A stretch of 64,000 nucleotides of DNA from Mycolicibacterium aurum (GCF_900637195.1 NZ_LR134356.1:4712001-4776000); one strand, 5' to 3'; positions 1 to 8,808 are shown, counted from the first letter of the stretch. Numbers and translations are program-made. Notes: generated from the sequence alone by a model not told the origin.

Positions 1-10
1 ATAGTGACGA

Positions 11-472
11 TCAGCCCAGTTGCTTGTGGAAGTAGACCCGCTCGAACCCGTCCTCGGAGCGCCGGTCGACCTCCTGGTAACCGATGAGGCGATAGAAGGT
101 GAGGTTCTCGGTCATCGCCGCGTTGGTGTAGAGGCGCATCTGGGCCAGGCCGCGTGTGCGTGCGATGTGTTCGGCGTGGGCCAGCAGGGTCCTTCCGTAT
201 CCGCGTCCCTGGGCGTCAGGGGCCACCGCCACATTCTCGATCAGGAGGTGGTCGGCATGGGCGACGACGATCAGCACCCCGACCAGGACGTGCTCGTCGA
301 CCAGCACGTGGGCGTGGTCCGTGTGCGCGACCACCTGGTGGTAGTCGACTGTCATCGGAGCGGGGCGCCGGCCGATGCGCGGCAGGTAGCGGGCGTAGGC
401 GGCGTCGACGATGGCGCCTATGTCGGCGACGTCATCGACCGTTGCGGCCCGGACGGAGGGCAGTGCGCTCAC
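11..472 (-). CDS. GNAT family N-acetyltransferase
   Basis: A 153-residue single-domain acetyltransferase that would move an acetyl group from acetyl-CoA to an amine; the substrate cannot be read from the sequence. The acetyl-CoA loop Q-G-R-G-Y-G is at residues 88-93, after the beta-strand ending ENVAVAP, and the C-terminal part (NLTFYRLIGYQEV) is typical of the fold. I start at GTG 472 because the frame upstream overlaps the neighbouring membrane gene and is low-complexity. It lies 11 nt downstream of the DUF4436 gene on the same strand, so the two may be co-transcribed. Family assignment is firm, function is not. Confidence 0.85.
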   Translation of the reverse strand: MSALPSVRAATVDDVADIGAIVDAAYARYLPRIGRRPAPMTVDYHQVVAHTDHAHVLVDEHVLVGVLIVVAHADHLLIENVAVAPDAQGRGYGRTLLAHAEHIARTRGLAQMRLYTNAAMTENLTFYRLIGYQEVDRRSEDGFERVYFHKQLG

Positions 473-483
473 GGGCCGCCTGC

Positions 484-1338
484 CTACTGCTTGTAGTACT
501 TGTACCAGGACATGATGTACAGACCCATCGCCGATACCAGCGCGATCAGGACCCACAGCACGATCGCCTGATCGATCCACGCCCCGGGCGGCGGTGCACC
601 CGGCAGGATATTGCGCAGCGGGACGACCGCGAACAGCATGGCGGCGAACCACGTACACAGCGGCGGCAGGAATTGCCTTCTGCCTCGCAGGGTTTCGATC
701 GCCACCAGCATGGCCATCGCAGGTAGCGCGATGAGTACGAGGCAGATGCCCAGGTCGAAGGCCAACGTGCCGCGGTGGCGGCTGAGCTCAATGATCGACG
801 CCGGTGGATCCGAGTCGGTGGTCTGGATGTGGACGTTCCAGCCCTCGATGCCGCCGCTGACCCGGATGTCGGCCGGCTCCAGTGTGCGGCTGTCGCCCGA
901 ACCGATGAGCGCGTCGGCGGTCAGCGGCTTGGTGTTGTACGTGTCGAACGGCCAGTAGTCCGCGTCCCCGTCGGCCTCGACAGTCGCGTCGATGCTGGCC
1001 GGGGTCTGGCCCTTGGGGAACTTCAGCTCACCCAGATCGACCCACGGGTAGATGCGGACGGCGATATCGGTGGTGAGCACCCCCAGTTCGGGGTCGATGT
1101 ATCGCTCCGGCGCGATGAGCAGGACCGAGACCTCGAGTTCATTGGTTGCGGTGTGCACCGTTCCCATGTCGATCGACACGACGGGCTGGTCCGCCGGAGT
1201 CGGATCGAACGGCTCCAGTGAAGCGTACGAGCTACTGACCCACCAGTATCCGACGAGCGAGGCGACATAGATCAGCCCGACGATGGCGAGGCTGGAGGTG
1301 ATGCGGAGCCGCGTACGGAGCGGGCGTCGATCGGACAC
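484..1338 (-). CDS. DUF4436 family membrane protein
   Basis: A 284-residue membrane protein. One transmembrane segment lies near residues 15-35 (SSLAIVGLIYVASLVGYWW), then an extracytoplasmic domain of about 150 residues containing a YWPFDTY motif, then three hydrophobic segments and a short basic tail (SWYKYYKQ). This layout fits DUF4436, a mycobacterial and actinobacterial family of unknown role. GTG 1338 is chosen because it directly precedes the N-terminal helix; translation further upstream is low-complexity and overlaps the next gene. It is last or next to last in a run of minus-strand genes. Confidence 0.75.
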   Translation of the reverse strand: MSDRRPLRTRLRITSSLAIVGLIYVASLVGYWWVSSSYASLEPFDPTPADQPVVSIDMGTVHTATNELEVSVLLIAPERYIDPELGVLTTDIAVRIYPWVDLGELKFPKGQTPASIDATVEADGDADYWPFDTYNTKPLTADALIGSGDSRTLEPADIRVSGGIEGWNVHIQTTDSDPPASIIELSRHRGTLAFDLGICLVLIALPAMAMLVAIETLRGRRQFLPPLCTWFAAMLFAVVPLRNILPGAPPPGAWIDQAIVLWVLIALVSAMGLYIMSWYKYYKQ

Positions 1339-1405
1339 CGTGCAGATGCTAATGCTCAGAAAGGGCACTCGCCGGTACGCCAGATCGTGTGTCTGGTTTT
1401 CGGAG

Positions 1406-1789
1406 TCAGCCGTTCGACCAGATGGCCTGTGCCGAGGGTTGTTCGGCGCCGACGAGTTCGACCGCGTCGCCCACATCGACGGTGACGACGTCCTCCTGCT
1501 GCTGGGCGACGAATGGGAGCTGGAGCAGGCCGTGGAAGTCGTTGGTCTGGACGAAGGTGTGCGCTCGGGCGAACAGCGGCTGGACGTCGAACACCCGCAC
1601 GCGCAGCTTCTCCCGGCGGAGTCTGCCGAGCTCTCTGCCTGACTCCGGATCGGTGACCACTCGCACGGCACCGGAGTGCACCGCGAAGATCATGCCGGAT
1701 ACCACCCCGGCTTCTGCACCCCGGTTGATCACCAGCGTGTAGTCGTCTTCGATGAGCGCGACCTGTCCCGTCACCGCCCGCTCGGTCAT
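1406..1789 (-). CDS. Small protein resembling the FlgT C-terminal domain
   Basis: A 127-residue soluble protein. Residues about 8-75 (VALIEDDYTLVINRGAEAGV, later FAVHSG, DPESGRELG and LRVRVFDVQP) follow the pattern of the FlgT C-terminal domain, a small beta domain known from flagellar assembly proteins and some bacterial surface proteins. There is no signal peptide. Its ATG overlaps the stop of the upstream membrane gene by 4 nt, so the two are translationally coupled and probably act together. Mycobacteria have no flagella, so the role must differ. The similarity is by eye only. Confidence 0.65.
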   Translation of the reverse strand: MTERAVTGQVALIEDDYTLVINRGAEAGVVSGMIFAVHSGAVRVVTDPESGRELGRLRREKLRVRVFDVQPLFARAHTFVQTNDFHGLLQLPFVAQQQEDVVTVDVGDAVELVGAEQPSAQAIWSNG

Positions 1790-2544
1790 GACGCCGCCAG
1801 CGAGTTGCTCTCCGGCAGAGTAGATCTCGATGCCGGGCCGGCCTGAATGCGGGGCCGCAGCCCGTAGTCGTCTACCGAGACGGGCTCGTCGATGTGGCTG
1901 GCGGTGTCCTGCTCGGTGCCCAGTGCGAGTTCGACAGCGGTCTTGGCCTGGAAGAGGGCGATGACTGCCTGTTGGTGCCGTTCTGAGCCGAAGGAGTTGA
2001 GCGCCAACGTGAGCTTCTTGTCGACGTAGGCGACCGACCGCTCAAGCTCCGAGGTTTCCGCCGCGGCGTGGCCCCGGTCGTCCGCCTGTTCCGCGTCGTG
2101 TCGGCCGAACCAGCGGTGCCCGAGTGCTCCGACGGCGATCGAGCACACAGGTACCACCACGATGGCGCACAGCAGACCGGCGGTGCCCGACAGGGCGATC
2201 GACCCGACAACGCCCAGGAGCATCAGCACGCCGCAGAGGGAGAGTGCTTGGAGCGCCGGGGGAACCTGATCGATCGCGCGCCAGATCTGCCTGACGACTC
2301 CCCCGCCGTACCGCGCGACCGCTGCGATGGCCTTGGCGACGCCGATGACGGCCTTGGTCGCAGCTCGCCCCACTGTGTCGACGTGCTCACGGGTGATCGG
2401 GGATTTCGGCATCGTCCACGACTGCCGCGGTGTCGTGGGCACCGGCGCGACGGTGGGCTCGGCCTGCGGGGCCGGCGCCGTCGGCTGCTGGCCCGGCGAC
2501 TGCGCTGCTTCATTCCCATTGATCACATCTGCATCAGAAGCCAC
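1786..2544 (-). CDS. Proline-rich membrane protein with central hydrophobic hairpin
   Basis: A 252-residue protein that I do not recognise. The N-terminal ~45 residues are rich in Pro, Ala and Gln (disordered), residues ~50-95 form an Ala/Val-rich amphipathic helix, and two transmembrane helices follow (LSLCGVLMLLGVVGSIALSG and TAGLLCAIVVVPVCSIAVGA). The C-terminal ~110 residues are helical and charged (VAYVDKKLTLALNSFGSE). It overlaps the downstream FlgT-C-like gene by ATGA, so the two form a two-gene operon. A membrane-anchored scaffold is possible, but that is only inference. Confidence 0.7.
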   Translation of the reverse strand: MASDADVINGNEAAQSPGQQPTAPAPQAEPTVAPVPTTPRQSWTMPKSPITREHVDTVGRAATKAVIGVAKAIAAVARYGGGVVRQIWRAIDQVPPALQALSLCGVLMLLGVVGSIALSGTAGLLCAIVVVPVCSIAVGALGHRWFGRHDAEQADDRGHAAAETSELERSVAYVDKKLTLALNSFGSERHQQAVIALFQAKTAVELALGTEQDTASHIDEPVSVDDYGLRPRIQAGPASRSTLPESNSLAAS

Positions 2545-2753
2545 TTTCGTATCATCCCCGACGACGGGCGATCATGGAGCCTGGCGCGCCGAGGCACGGA
2601 CGCCGGGTGCGCAACCGCTGCGCATGACGTGGGCTGAGAGTGCAGGATGACCCGCCCGTGATTGTGGCGGCGAGCGTGCGATGCAACCTGGCGACGACCG
2701 TGACGGGTAGGTGCGGCCCGAACGGGCTGCCCACACCGGTCATCGGCTGTCGA

Positions 2754-3044
2754 TCACTTGTCTTCTTCGTCGGATGTACTCAGCGCGCGGTCCGCTGTTC
2801 GAATCAGGTTGCGATTGAATTGGTACTGCGCTGCGACGAGCTTTTCCGCCAACTCGATCGCGGCGTCCACCAGCTTGGTGCGCAGTGGCTGCATCGCCTC
2901 TGGCAACGCGTCGTTGACCGTGCGCCGGAAAGTCCGGACCGCCTCTGCCGCGGCATGCTGGCCCATGGTCGCCGATTCGCGCACCTCGTCGAGCAGGGCC
3001 GCCGAAGACGTTGTTTCCGTCTGCTTCTCAGATACTTCTGTCAT
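2754..3044 (-). CDS. Small phasin-like helical protein
   Basis: A 96-residue protein predicted to be almost entirely amphipathic helix, with no signal peptide or membrane segment. The core (AAEAVRTFRRTVNDALPEAM, then ELAEKLVAAQYQFNRNLI) resembles phasins and other small granule-binding proteins in composition and heptad-like spacing. A purine-rich site (AAAGGAACG) lies 5-13 nt upstream of ATG 3044. A degenerate DosR-like box is at 3113-3126. It neighbours an alpha/beta hydrolase and a WS/DGAT gene, which makes a lipid-body role plausible, but the phasin link is a weak structural guess. Confidence 0.65.
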   Translation of the reverse strand: MTEVSEKQTETTSSAALLDEVRESATMGQHAAAEAVRTFRRTVNDALPEAMQPLRTKLVDAAIELAEKLVAAQYQFNRNLIRTADRALSTSDEEDK

Positions 3045-3112
3045 GGTCGTTCCTTTCTGTGTGTAGATGGCTTCGCGACACCAAAGGTATGGCGCGCGCG
3101 TGGACTGGACTA

Positions 3113-3126
3113 TGGACGAAGGTCCC
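3113..3126 (-). promoter_or_regulatory. Degenerate DosR-like box
   Basis: TGGACGAAGGTCCC matches 11 of 14 positions of the DosR/DevR core GGGACTWWAGTCCC. It lies 69 bp upstream of the phasin-like start at 3044. One degenerate site alone is weak evidence; the second match at 4516-4529, near the lipid genes, is what makes it worth recording. Confidence 0.3.
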
Positions 3127-3253
3127 CACTTCATGGCAACAAGCGCTTCGCTCACACTCCGACGCGCCATCGCCCACCACTTGGCTGAAGATACGAACCG
3201 CGCCGTGCCGGCCCGCGGAAATCGCGCGCCCTCCCGCGTCGCCGCGACCCGCT

Positions 3254-4477
3254 TTACGCGTCGATGAGCCCCGACTGGACGAGCGCAGAGTCGACGAACC
3301 GCTGCACGGGCCGGGACTCGAAGAACCCGGTGTGGCCACCCTGGTACCAGACGATCTCGGGTCGCCCCCAGTGTTCCCAGAGACGCACGACCTGTTCGCG
3401 GGGGTGCACGAGTTGATCGGCCACCCCTGCATAGATGAAGCGGCCCCTGTCGGGCACCCGAGGACTGAGCGACAATGGCGACACCATCCGCCCGAGCGGT
3501 TCGGCCAACGTCACCGTTTCGCGGCGCGGATCGCTGCGGCCGATACCTGCGTGGCGGCTCAGCAGGCCGGTCAGATCGGCGACCGGCACGCCCAGGATTG
3601 CGACGGTGAGACCGTCCTCGACACTGGCCACCAACGACGACACGTAGCCACCGAGAGAGATGCTGTTCAACCCGATCCGAGCATCGTTCTGCTGCAGCCG
3701 AATCCACGACAGCAGTCGCCGCACATCCCACACCGCCTGCGCGGCGGCATGGACGTTGTCGAGCACGTCCTCGCCGGGAAACGCGGCTCCCTTGGGCAGG
3801 CCGGCCCCTCGCGGCCCGTGCAACGGGAGAACCGGAAGGACGACATTGAGACCGAGATCCTCGTGAAGATGCCACGCGCGGACCAGCGTGAGGTCCAGAA
3901 AACCCCGTCCCATGAGTGCGCCGTGCACGCACACCAACCACGGCCTCGGGCTCCGGTGGCGCAGGAGCAGAGCATATTCGCGGCGGTTGGCGGCGTACCC
4001 CATCCATCGATCGCGGCCAGGTTCTCCCACCGCGGGCTCGTAGCCGCTGTCGAAGACCAGACGCTCGAACGAGCGCCCGCGCACCTTCACCGGCCGGACC
4101 GTCACATCGGTCAACGGTGGCGGCGCCGCGAAGAACTGCTCCGGTGTGTCCAGATATCCACGCGCTCCGTAGAACTCGATGGCTTGTTGCACTTCCTGAC
4201 TGATCCGTTGGAACACCTGCGTGTCGCTGAGGGGGCGAATCAGTCGGAAGCCGGTGAGCACGATCTCGTCACGCAGTGCCTGCACCGCCAGCGCGAGGGT
4301 GGGCCGCGCCAGCGGAAGTTCGGCCCGTTCGGCGTCGAGATAGTCCCGCCAGGATCGCGCGTAGAAACCACCCGCGCGTCGGAGGGGCCGGACGACGTAG
4401 TCGAGCGCACCGGGTCCGCGGTTCGCGGACGGAGGTGGAACCGCCAGCGCACCATCGTCGCTGCCAGTGGCTGCCAT
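3254..4477 (-). CDS. Alpha/beta hydrolase (putative esterase or lipase)
   Basis: A 407-residue cytoplasmic alpha/beta hydrolase. The oxyanion HG is at H185-G186 (LVCVHGALMG). The nucleophile elbow is N-S-I-S-L-G-G with Ser274; the first Gly of GxSxG is Ser here. Asp354 (GVADQL) and His382 (GGHTGFF) complete the triad. Residues 1-140 are a mostly helical region that could form a cap or lipid-contact domain. Start ATG 4477. It is divergent from the WS/DGAT gene and shares a 145-bp control region holding a DosR-like box, so neutral-lipid turnover is a reasonable inference. The substrate is unknown. Confidence 0.8.
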   Translation of the reverse strand: MAATGSDDGALAVPPPSANRGPGALDYVVRPLRRAGGFYARSWRDYLDAERAELPLARPTLALAVQALRDEIVLTGFRLIRPLSDTQVFQRISQEVQQAIEFYGARGYLDTPEQFFAAPPPLTDVTVRPVKVRGRSFERLVFDSGYEPAVGEPGRDRWMGYAANRREYALLLRHRSPRPWLVCVHGALMGRGFLDLTLVRAWHLHEDLGLNVVLPVLPLHGPRGAGLPKGAAFPGEDVLDNVHAAAQAVWDVRRLLSWIRLQQNDARIGLNSISLGGYVSSLVASVEDGLTVAILGVPVADLTGLLSRHAGIGRSDPRRETVTLAEPLGRMVSPLSLSPRVPDRGRFIYAGVADQLVHPREQVVRLWEHWGRPEIVWYQGGHTGFFESRPVQRFVDSALVQSGLIDA

Positions 4478-4515
4478 GGTGGGCGACGCTAGTTCCGCTG
4501 CGGTGGCCGAGCATA

Positions 4516-4529
4516 GGGACTTAGGTCCT
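4516..4529. promoter_or_regulatory. DosR-like box between hydrolase and WS/DGAT genes
   Basis: GGGACTTAGGTCCT matches 12 of 14 positions of the DosR core GGGACTWWAGTCCC. It lies 39 bp upstream of the hydrolase start (minus strand) and 94 bp upstream of the WS/DGAT start (plus strand). DosR control of a WS/DGAT gene is known for tgs1 in M. tuberculosis. Flanking positions of the 20-bp consensus match poorly. Confidence 0.4.
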
Positions 4530-4622
4530 GCTCGCGGCGGTCGGTGGACACTTGTGAGACTTCGCCGACGAGGGTCACGCTGTCGCTGTACCGATCGGTT
4601 CGAAGTGTTGGGGGGTCTGGCG

Positions 4623-6038
4623 ATGGACCCGCTGGAACCACTGGATGCGGCGATGATCACGGCGGATCTGCTGTCTGATCCGCTGCATGCTGCCGCCCTC
4701 CTGATCATGTCTGCACCGCCGGGTGCCGGGCCCGGGTACGTGGACGGCCTGTACCGCGATGCGCTGAGCCACCACGGCGCACTGGACCCGCGCTTTCGCC
4801 GACATCCGCACGCCGGTGTGGACACGGGCGGCATCTGGGTGTGGCAGACCGACGAGACCATCGACATGAGCCGACATATCCTGCGCCGCACACTGCCCGC
4901 CGGTGCCGATTAGGAGGCGCTGTGGGAACTCATCAGCGAACTGCACTCCGACCCTCTCAGCAGATCGCGACCCATGTGGCTGGCCGTCCTCATCGACGGC
5001 CTGGCCGATGGCCGCTTTGCCATGTACATCAAGGTCCATCACACCGTGATCGACGGCGTCGCAGGATTGAAGATGATCGGCGACGCGTTGAGCACCGACC
5101 CGGACCGCAGGTCGATGCCTCCGATCTATGCTGCCGCACCGGCGCACACCGACGAGCGGGGCGCCAGGGCGCACGGACTGCTGACCAGCCCGCTGTCCGC
5201 CCTGCGGGCCGCGTTCTCCGGTGTCGTGTCCGGTCTCGGGCTCGCCGGGCGGGTGTCGCTCGGCCAGGTGTCCGACGTGGCAGCCAGCCTGGTGACAGGC
5301 ACTGCGGTGCCGCCCGTCGGTGCGCCCTACACCCGCTTCAACGGTCGGATCGGACACGACCGCCTGTGCACTGGCGCCTCCTGGCCGAAGGCACGGATAC
5401 GGGCCGTGCAGAAGACCTTCGGGGTCACGGCCAACGATGTGCTGACCACCGTGGTGGCCGGAGCGCTGCGGGATTGGCTTCTGCAGCACGCGGAACTGCC
5501 GAAGAAGTCTCTGGTGGCGATCTGCCCCGTGACGGTGCGGAGCCGCGGTCGAAATGCCGACGAGGACAGGCACGGAAATCTGTTCGGCCTTCAATTGTGC
5601 TCTCTCGGTACCCATCTGGCCGACCCTGCCGAGCGTCTGTTCTACATCCACCGAGCCATGTCCCGGGCCAAACACCAGGTGAAGAGCCTCGGCGCCGACG
5701 CGACATTGGTCCTTCTTGCGCTGAGCATCGCGCCGACGGTGCTTTTGCCGGCACTCCCCTTCGCTCCCCGGTTTCGGAGAGGCTACAACGTGTCGCTGTC
5801 CAGCGTCCCAGGACCGGAGCACGAGATGTACTGGAATGGAGCACATCTCGACGAGATCTACCCGGTGTCGGTGGCGATTGCCGGACAGGCTCTGAACGTG
5901 ACCATCTGTTCCTACGCCCAGCGGGTGACCATCGGCTACGTATCCGGTCGCACCATCATGCCGGACATCGGATCACTGGTCGAGCTCACAGAGCGGTCAC
6001 TGAGCGCTCTGGAGAACTCGTCGGCCCCGGCGTCGTGA
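4623..6038 (+). pseudogene. WS/DGAT family O-acyltransferase, interrupted by in-frame TAG
   Basis: Wax ester synthase/diacylglycerol acyltransferase, which would make triacylglycerol or wax esters from acyl-CoA. The reading frame from ATG 4623 (MDPLEPLDAAMITADLL) runs to TAG at 4911-4913 (codon 97) and continues in the same frame with EALWELISELHSDPLSRSRP, the expected family sequence, to 6038. The catalytic HHxxxDG motif (HHTVIDG) is at codons 139-145, after the stop. Total length of 471 codons is normal for the family. No frameshift is seen, so a single nonsense change disables it unless it is read through or re-initiates at ATG 4974, which would give 354 residues lacking the N-terminus. 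Confidence 0.8.
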
Positions 6039-6075
6039 TGCCGCCACCGCGAATCACCAGTGAGGAGACCAATAC

Positions 6076-6930
6076 ATGGGCATCTACGCGGTGACCGGAT
6101 CGGCTTCCGGCATGGGTCGAGCCGTCGCAGAGAAGTTGCGCCGGGACGGTCACACCGTCGTGGGTGTGGACGTCAAGGACGCCGACATCGTCGCGGATCT
6201 GTCCGACGTCCAGGGACGCCGGGCAGCCGCCGACGCCGTGCGGAGGGCATCGAAGGGCAGCCTCGACGGCGCCGTTCTGGCGGCCGGGCTGGGCCCTGGC
6301 CCGGGGCGCGATCGGCCGCGGCTGATCGCGCAGGTCAACTATTTCGGCGTCGTCGACCTGCTCGAGGCGTGGCAACCCCTCCTCGCTGCCGCCGACGGCG
6401 CGAAAGTGGTCGTGTTCTCCAGTAACTCGACGACGACGACACCTGCGGTGCCCGCCCGTGCCGTGCGCGCTTTCCTGGCGCACGACGCCGAGAAGGCGGT
6501 GCGCGCCGTCAGGCTCTTCGGGGGCAGTGCGTCGGTGATGGCCTACGCCGCGTCCAAGATCGCCGTGAGCCGCTGGGTGCGCCGAGAAGCAGTCGGCAGC
6601 GGGTGGGCCGGCGCCGGGATACGGCTGAACGCGCTGGCGCCGGGAGCCATCATGACACCGCTGCTGCAGGAACAGCTCTCAGACGGCAGGCGTGCGAAAC
6701 TCGTGCGGTCCTTCCCCGTTCCGACAGGCGCGTTCGGCGATGCCGACCAGCTGGCCGAATGGGTACTGTTCATGCTGTCCGACGCCGCGGACTTCCTCTG
6801 TGGGAGCGTCATATTCGTCGACGGCGGCACGGATGCGTACTTCCGCGCCGACGACTGGCCCAAACCGGTGCCGGTGCATCGGCTGCTGCCGTACTGGAGG
6901 CGTTTCCGGGCCGGCGCCGGGCGTCAATGA
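6076..6930 (+). CDS. SDR family oxidoreductase
   Basis: A 284-residue short-chain dehydrogenase/reductase. The cofactor motif T7-G-S-A-S-G-M-G14 and an acidic residue after beta-2 (VGVDV, D32) suggest NAD(H). The active-site pair is Y157-A-A-S-K161 and a Ser-rich strand (VVVFSSNST) supplies the catalytic Ser. The C-terminus is extended by about 25 residues (WPKPVPVHRLL). It resembles NAD-dependent steroid or alcohol dehydrogenases, but the substrate is not defined. It starts 37 nt after the WS/DGAT frame, with GAGGAG upstream, and is followed at once by a strong hairpin. Confidence 0.85.
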   Translation: MGIYAVTGSASGMGRAVAEKLRRDGHTVVGVDVKDADIVADLSDVQGRRAAADAVRRASKGSLDGAVLAAGLGPGPGRDRPRLIAQVNYFGVVDLLEAWQPLLAAADGAKVVVFSSNSTTTTPAVPARAVRAFLAHDAEKAVRAVRLFGGSASVMAYAASKIAVSRWVRREAVGSGWAGAGIRLNALAPGAIMTPLLQEQLSDGRRAKLVRSFPVPTGAFGDADQLAEWVLFMLSDAADFLCGSVIFVDGGTDAYFRADDWPKPVPVHRLLPYWRRFRAGAGRQ

Positions 6931-6938
6931 CCGGGGGA

Positions 6939-6976
6939 TGCGGCACGTGTCTGGCACCTTCCGGACACGTGCCGCA
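6939..6976 (+). terminator. Strong hairpin after the SDR gene
   Basis: A 16-bp stem with one G-T wobble, arms 6939-6954 and 6961-6976, and a 6-nt loop CACCTT. It begins 8 nt after the SDR stop. There is no following T-run, as in many mycobacterial terminators. It may also stop transcription from the convergent lipase gene. Confidence 0.75.
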
Positions 6977-7012
6977 ACGATGTGAGCAGCCAAGCCCTCG
7001 GACGGCCCGGGG

Positions 7013-8788
7013 TCACCCCTCGATCAGCAGGCGCACCGCCGGGGACCGCCGGGACACCAGCGAGATGACCGACCGCGGCTGGAACTCGGTCACGGTGGGG
7101 ACGACCGCGGTGCCGATCACCACACCGCTGGCAGGACCCTTCGGGGTCTCGAGGTTCAGGGTCTGCCCGGGCTCGCCATAGATGCCGTCACAGTCGGCAC
7201 CCGCGCAGGCACCGGTCGACGGATCGATGCGGCCCGCGAAGATGTCGTTGACCCAACCGGCGATGAGCGTCTGTGCGGCAGCCTGGTTCTGCTCCGTCGG
7301 GAAGCCCTGGTACAGGTGCGAGACGAGCTGAATGAGCCAGCTTCCGCCCTGCATGGAATCCAGGTGTTGGCCGCCGTCGAGGACCACCCCGTTGAAGTGC
7401 CCGGGCCGGTGCTCGTTGAGGGCCGCGTCCACCCGGCGCGGGTCGGGGTCCTTCGGAGCCCCCAGTTCGAACACCGGGATGTACGCGTCCAGGCCGTCGA
7501 GTTTGTCCAGTGCCACAGGAAGCACATTTCCGGGAGGAGCTCCGTCGAGCAGGACGATCCCGGCCAGCTGATTGGTGCCACCACTGGCGGTGACCTTGTC
7601 GGCGTAGTACCCCGCTGCTCCCGCGGCGACTCCGGCACCCAGGGAGTGCCCGACCAGGGTGAACCTGTCCGGCAGCGCGGCGTCGCGGCCGTACTTCCTG
7701 GCGAAGCCGGCGGCCACCGCACTGGCGGTCAGCGCGTCCCGGTCTCCGAGGAAGAGGTCGGCGGTGGCGCGGTACACCTGGTCGTCACCGAGCCAGAAAC
7801 CGTCGCGGACATAGCGATTCGACGACAACGTCGGGGCGACGACGATGCTGTTGGTACGTTCGGCCAGCCAGGCCGCGGTGTAGCTGTACATCGGGCCGAT
7901 GCCGAGGTAGCCGTGCTGCAGGTAGATGATGCGCTGCGGCAGTTCGGTGCCCTCCGGGTAGTACCAGTCGGCGCGGATGGTGTGGCCCTCGGCGATCTCC
8001 AGCCGCGAGCTGCGGACGGTGACATGGCTGCCGGGCGGCACCACCGGCGGCCCGGAGACGAATCGGACGGCCGCGCCGATGATCTCCATGACCAACGACT
8101 GGACGATGTCTTGGAATGTTCGCGGCTGCGCGGCAGCGAGTGTGGCCGGAGCGGTGACCGTCGTCGAAACTTGCTGCGCCGCAGCAGTGTCGACAGCTGC
8201 TCCCGTCTTGGTGGCCGTGCCGGTCGACATGATCGGGGAGTCGGTGTTTGCGCCTGGGCCGGCGGCAGGCTCGGCCTCCGCGGATCCCGGCGCAACCGGG
8301 GTGACCTCGATCTGCTCTTGCGGCTCGGTGACATCGGGGTCGACGGCTGGGACGCCCTCCGAATTCGGGGACGAGTTGTCGGCGCCGGGCTCGGGTGCAG
8401 TATCCGAGTCCGGGTCGTCGACGTCTGCACCCGACGGATCGGCGGTCTCCTCGGTCTCGGCATCGTCGCCGACGTCGGTGGCGGTGTCCGTGCCGTCCGC
8501 GTCGTCCTGATTGCCGTCGCCGGCGTCGTCGGAGGCGTCGTCGGTGTCGGAGGCGTCGTCGGTGTCGGAGGCGTTGCCATGACTCGGCCCCCTTGTCTTG
8601 GTGTTCTCCCCTGCGGTGTCATCGTCGCGGCGGGGGCCGCGATCGGCGCTGTCAGACGTACTGGCGCTGGCGGAACCCGAGGTGTCCGATCCGGTATCCG
8701 CGCTCGCGGTGTCGACTCCGGCGATCAGCGCGGCAGACACCCCTGCCGCAACGACGCTCGCACCCATCCACGCTGACAGTTGTGCCAT
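7013..8788 (-). CDS. Secreted lipase/esterase with long acidic disordered N-terminal region
   Basis: A 591-residue exported alpha/beta hydrolase. Residues 1-30 form a signal peptide ending near ASADT. Residues ~30-220 are low-complexity, rich in Asp, Thr, Ser, Glu, Pro and Ala. The hydrolase domain starts near 240, with oxyanion strand IIYLQHGYLG, nucleophile Ser382 in GHSLG, and His475 in GGQHLDS. The family resembles mycobacterial exported lipases fused to PE/PPE-like or low-complexity leaders, but there is no PE or PPE domain here. ATG 8788 has GGGAGA 5 nt upstream. A 14-bp palindrome lies 21 bp upstream of the start and may be an operator. Confidence 0.85.
   Translation of the reverse strand: MAQLSAWMGASVVAAGVSAALIAGVDTASADTGSDTSGSASASTSDSADRGPRRDDDTAGENTKTRGPSHGNASDTDDASDTDDASDDAGDGNQDDADGTDTATDVGDDAETEETADPSGADVDDPDSDTAPEPGADNSSPNSEGVPAVDPDVTEPQEQIEVTPVAPGSAEAEPAAGPGANTDSPIMSTGTATKTGAAVDTAAAQQVSTTVTAPATLAAAQPRTFQDIVQSLVMEIIGAAVRFVSGPPVVPPGSHVTVRSSRLEIAEGHTIRADWYYPEGTELPQRIIYLQHGYLGIGPMYSYTAAWLAERTNSIVVAPTLSSNRYVRDGFWLGDDQVYRATADLFLGDRDALTASAVAAGFARKYGRDAALPDRFTLVGHSLGAGVAAGAAGYYADKVTASGGTNQLAGIVLLDGAPPGNVLPVALDKLDGLDAYIPVFELGAPKDPDPRRVDAALNEHRPGHFNGVVLDGGQHLDSMQGGSWLIQLVSHLYQGFPTEQNQAAAQTLIAGWVNDIFAGRIDPSTGACAGADCDGIYGEPGQTLNLETPKGPASGVVIGTAVVPTVTEFQPRSVISLVSRRSPAVRLLIEG
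8530..8574. repeat. 18-bp tandem repeat inside lipase coding sequence
   Basis: Two full and one half copy of an 18-bp unit (CGGAGGCGTCGTCGGTGT on the plus strand) encode repeats of D-T-D-D-A-S in the acidic segment of the lipase. The copies are identical at DNA level, so the length of this segment is probably variable between strains. Confidence 0.85.
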
Positions 8789-8808
8789 CGGTCTCCCAAT
8801 CTAGAATT

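Noticed and set aside
3011..4492. Long plus-strand open frame of 493 codons
   Set aside because: Antisense to the alpha/beta hydrolase, whose catalytic motifs are clear. Rich in Arg, Pro and His with no family pattern.
8530..8574. Short repeats considered as a CRISPR array
   Set aside because: The 18-bp units are contiguous with no spacers and lie in frame within the lipase gene.
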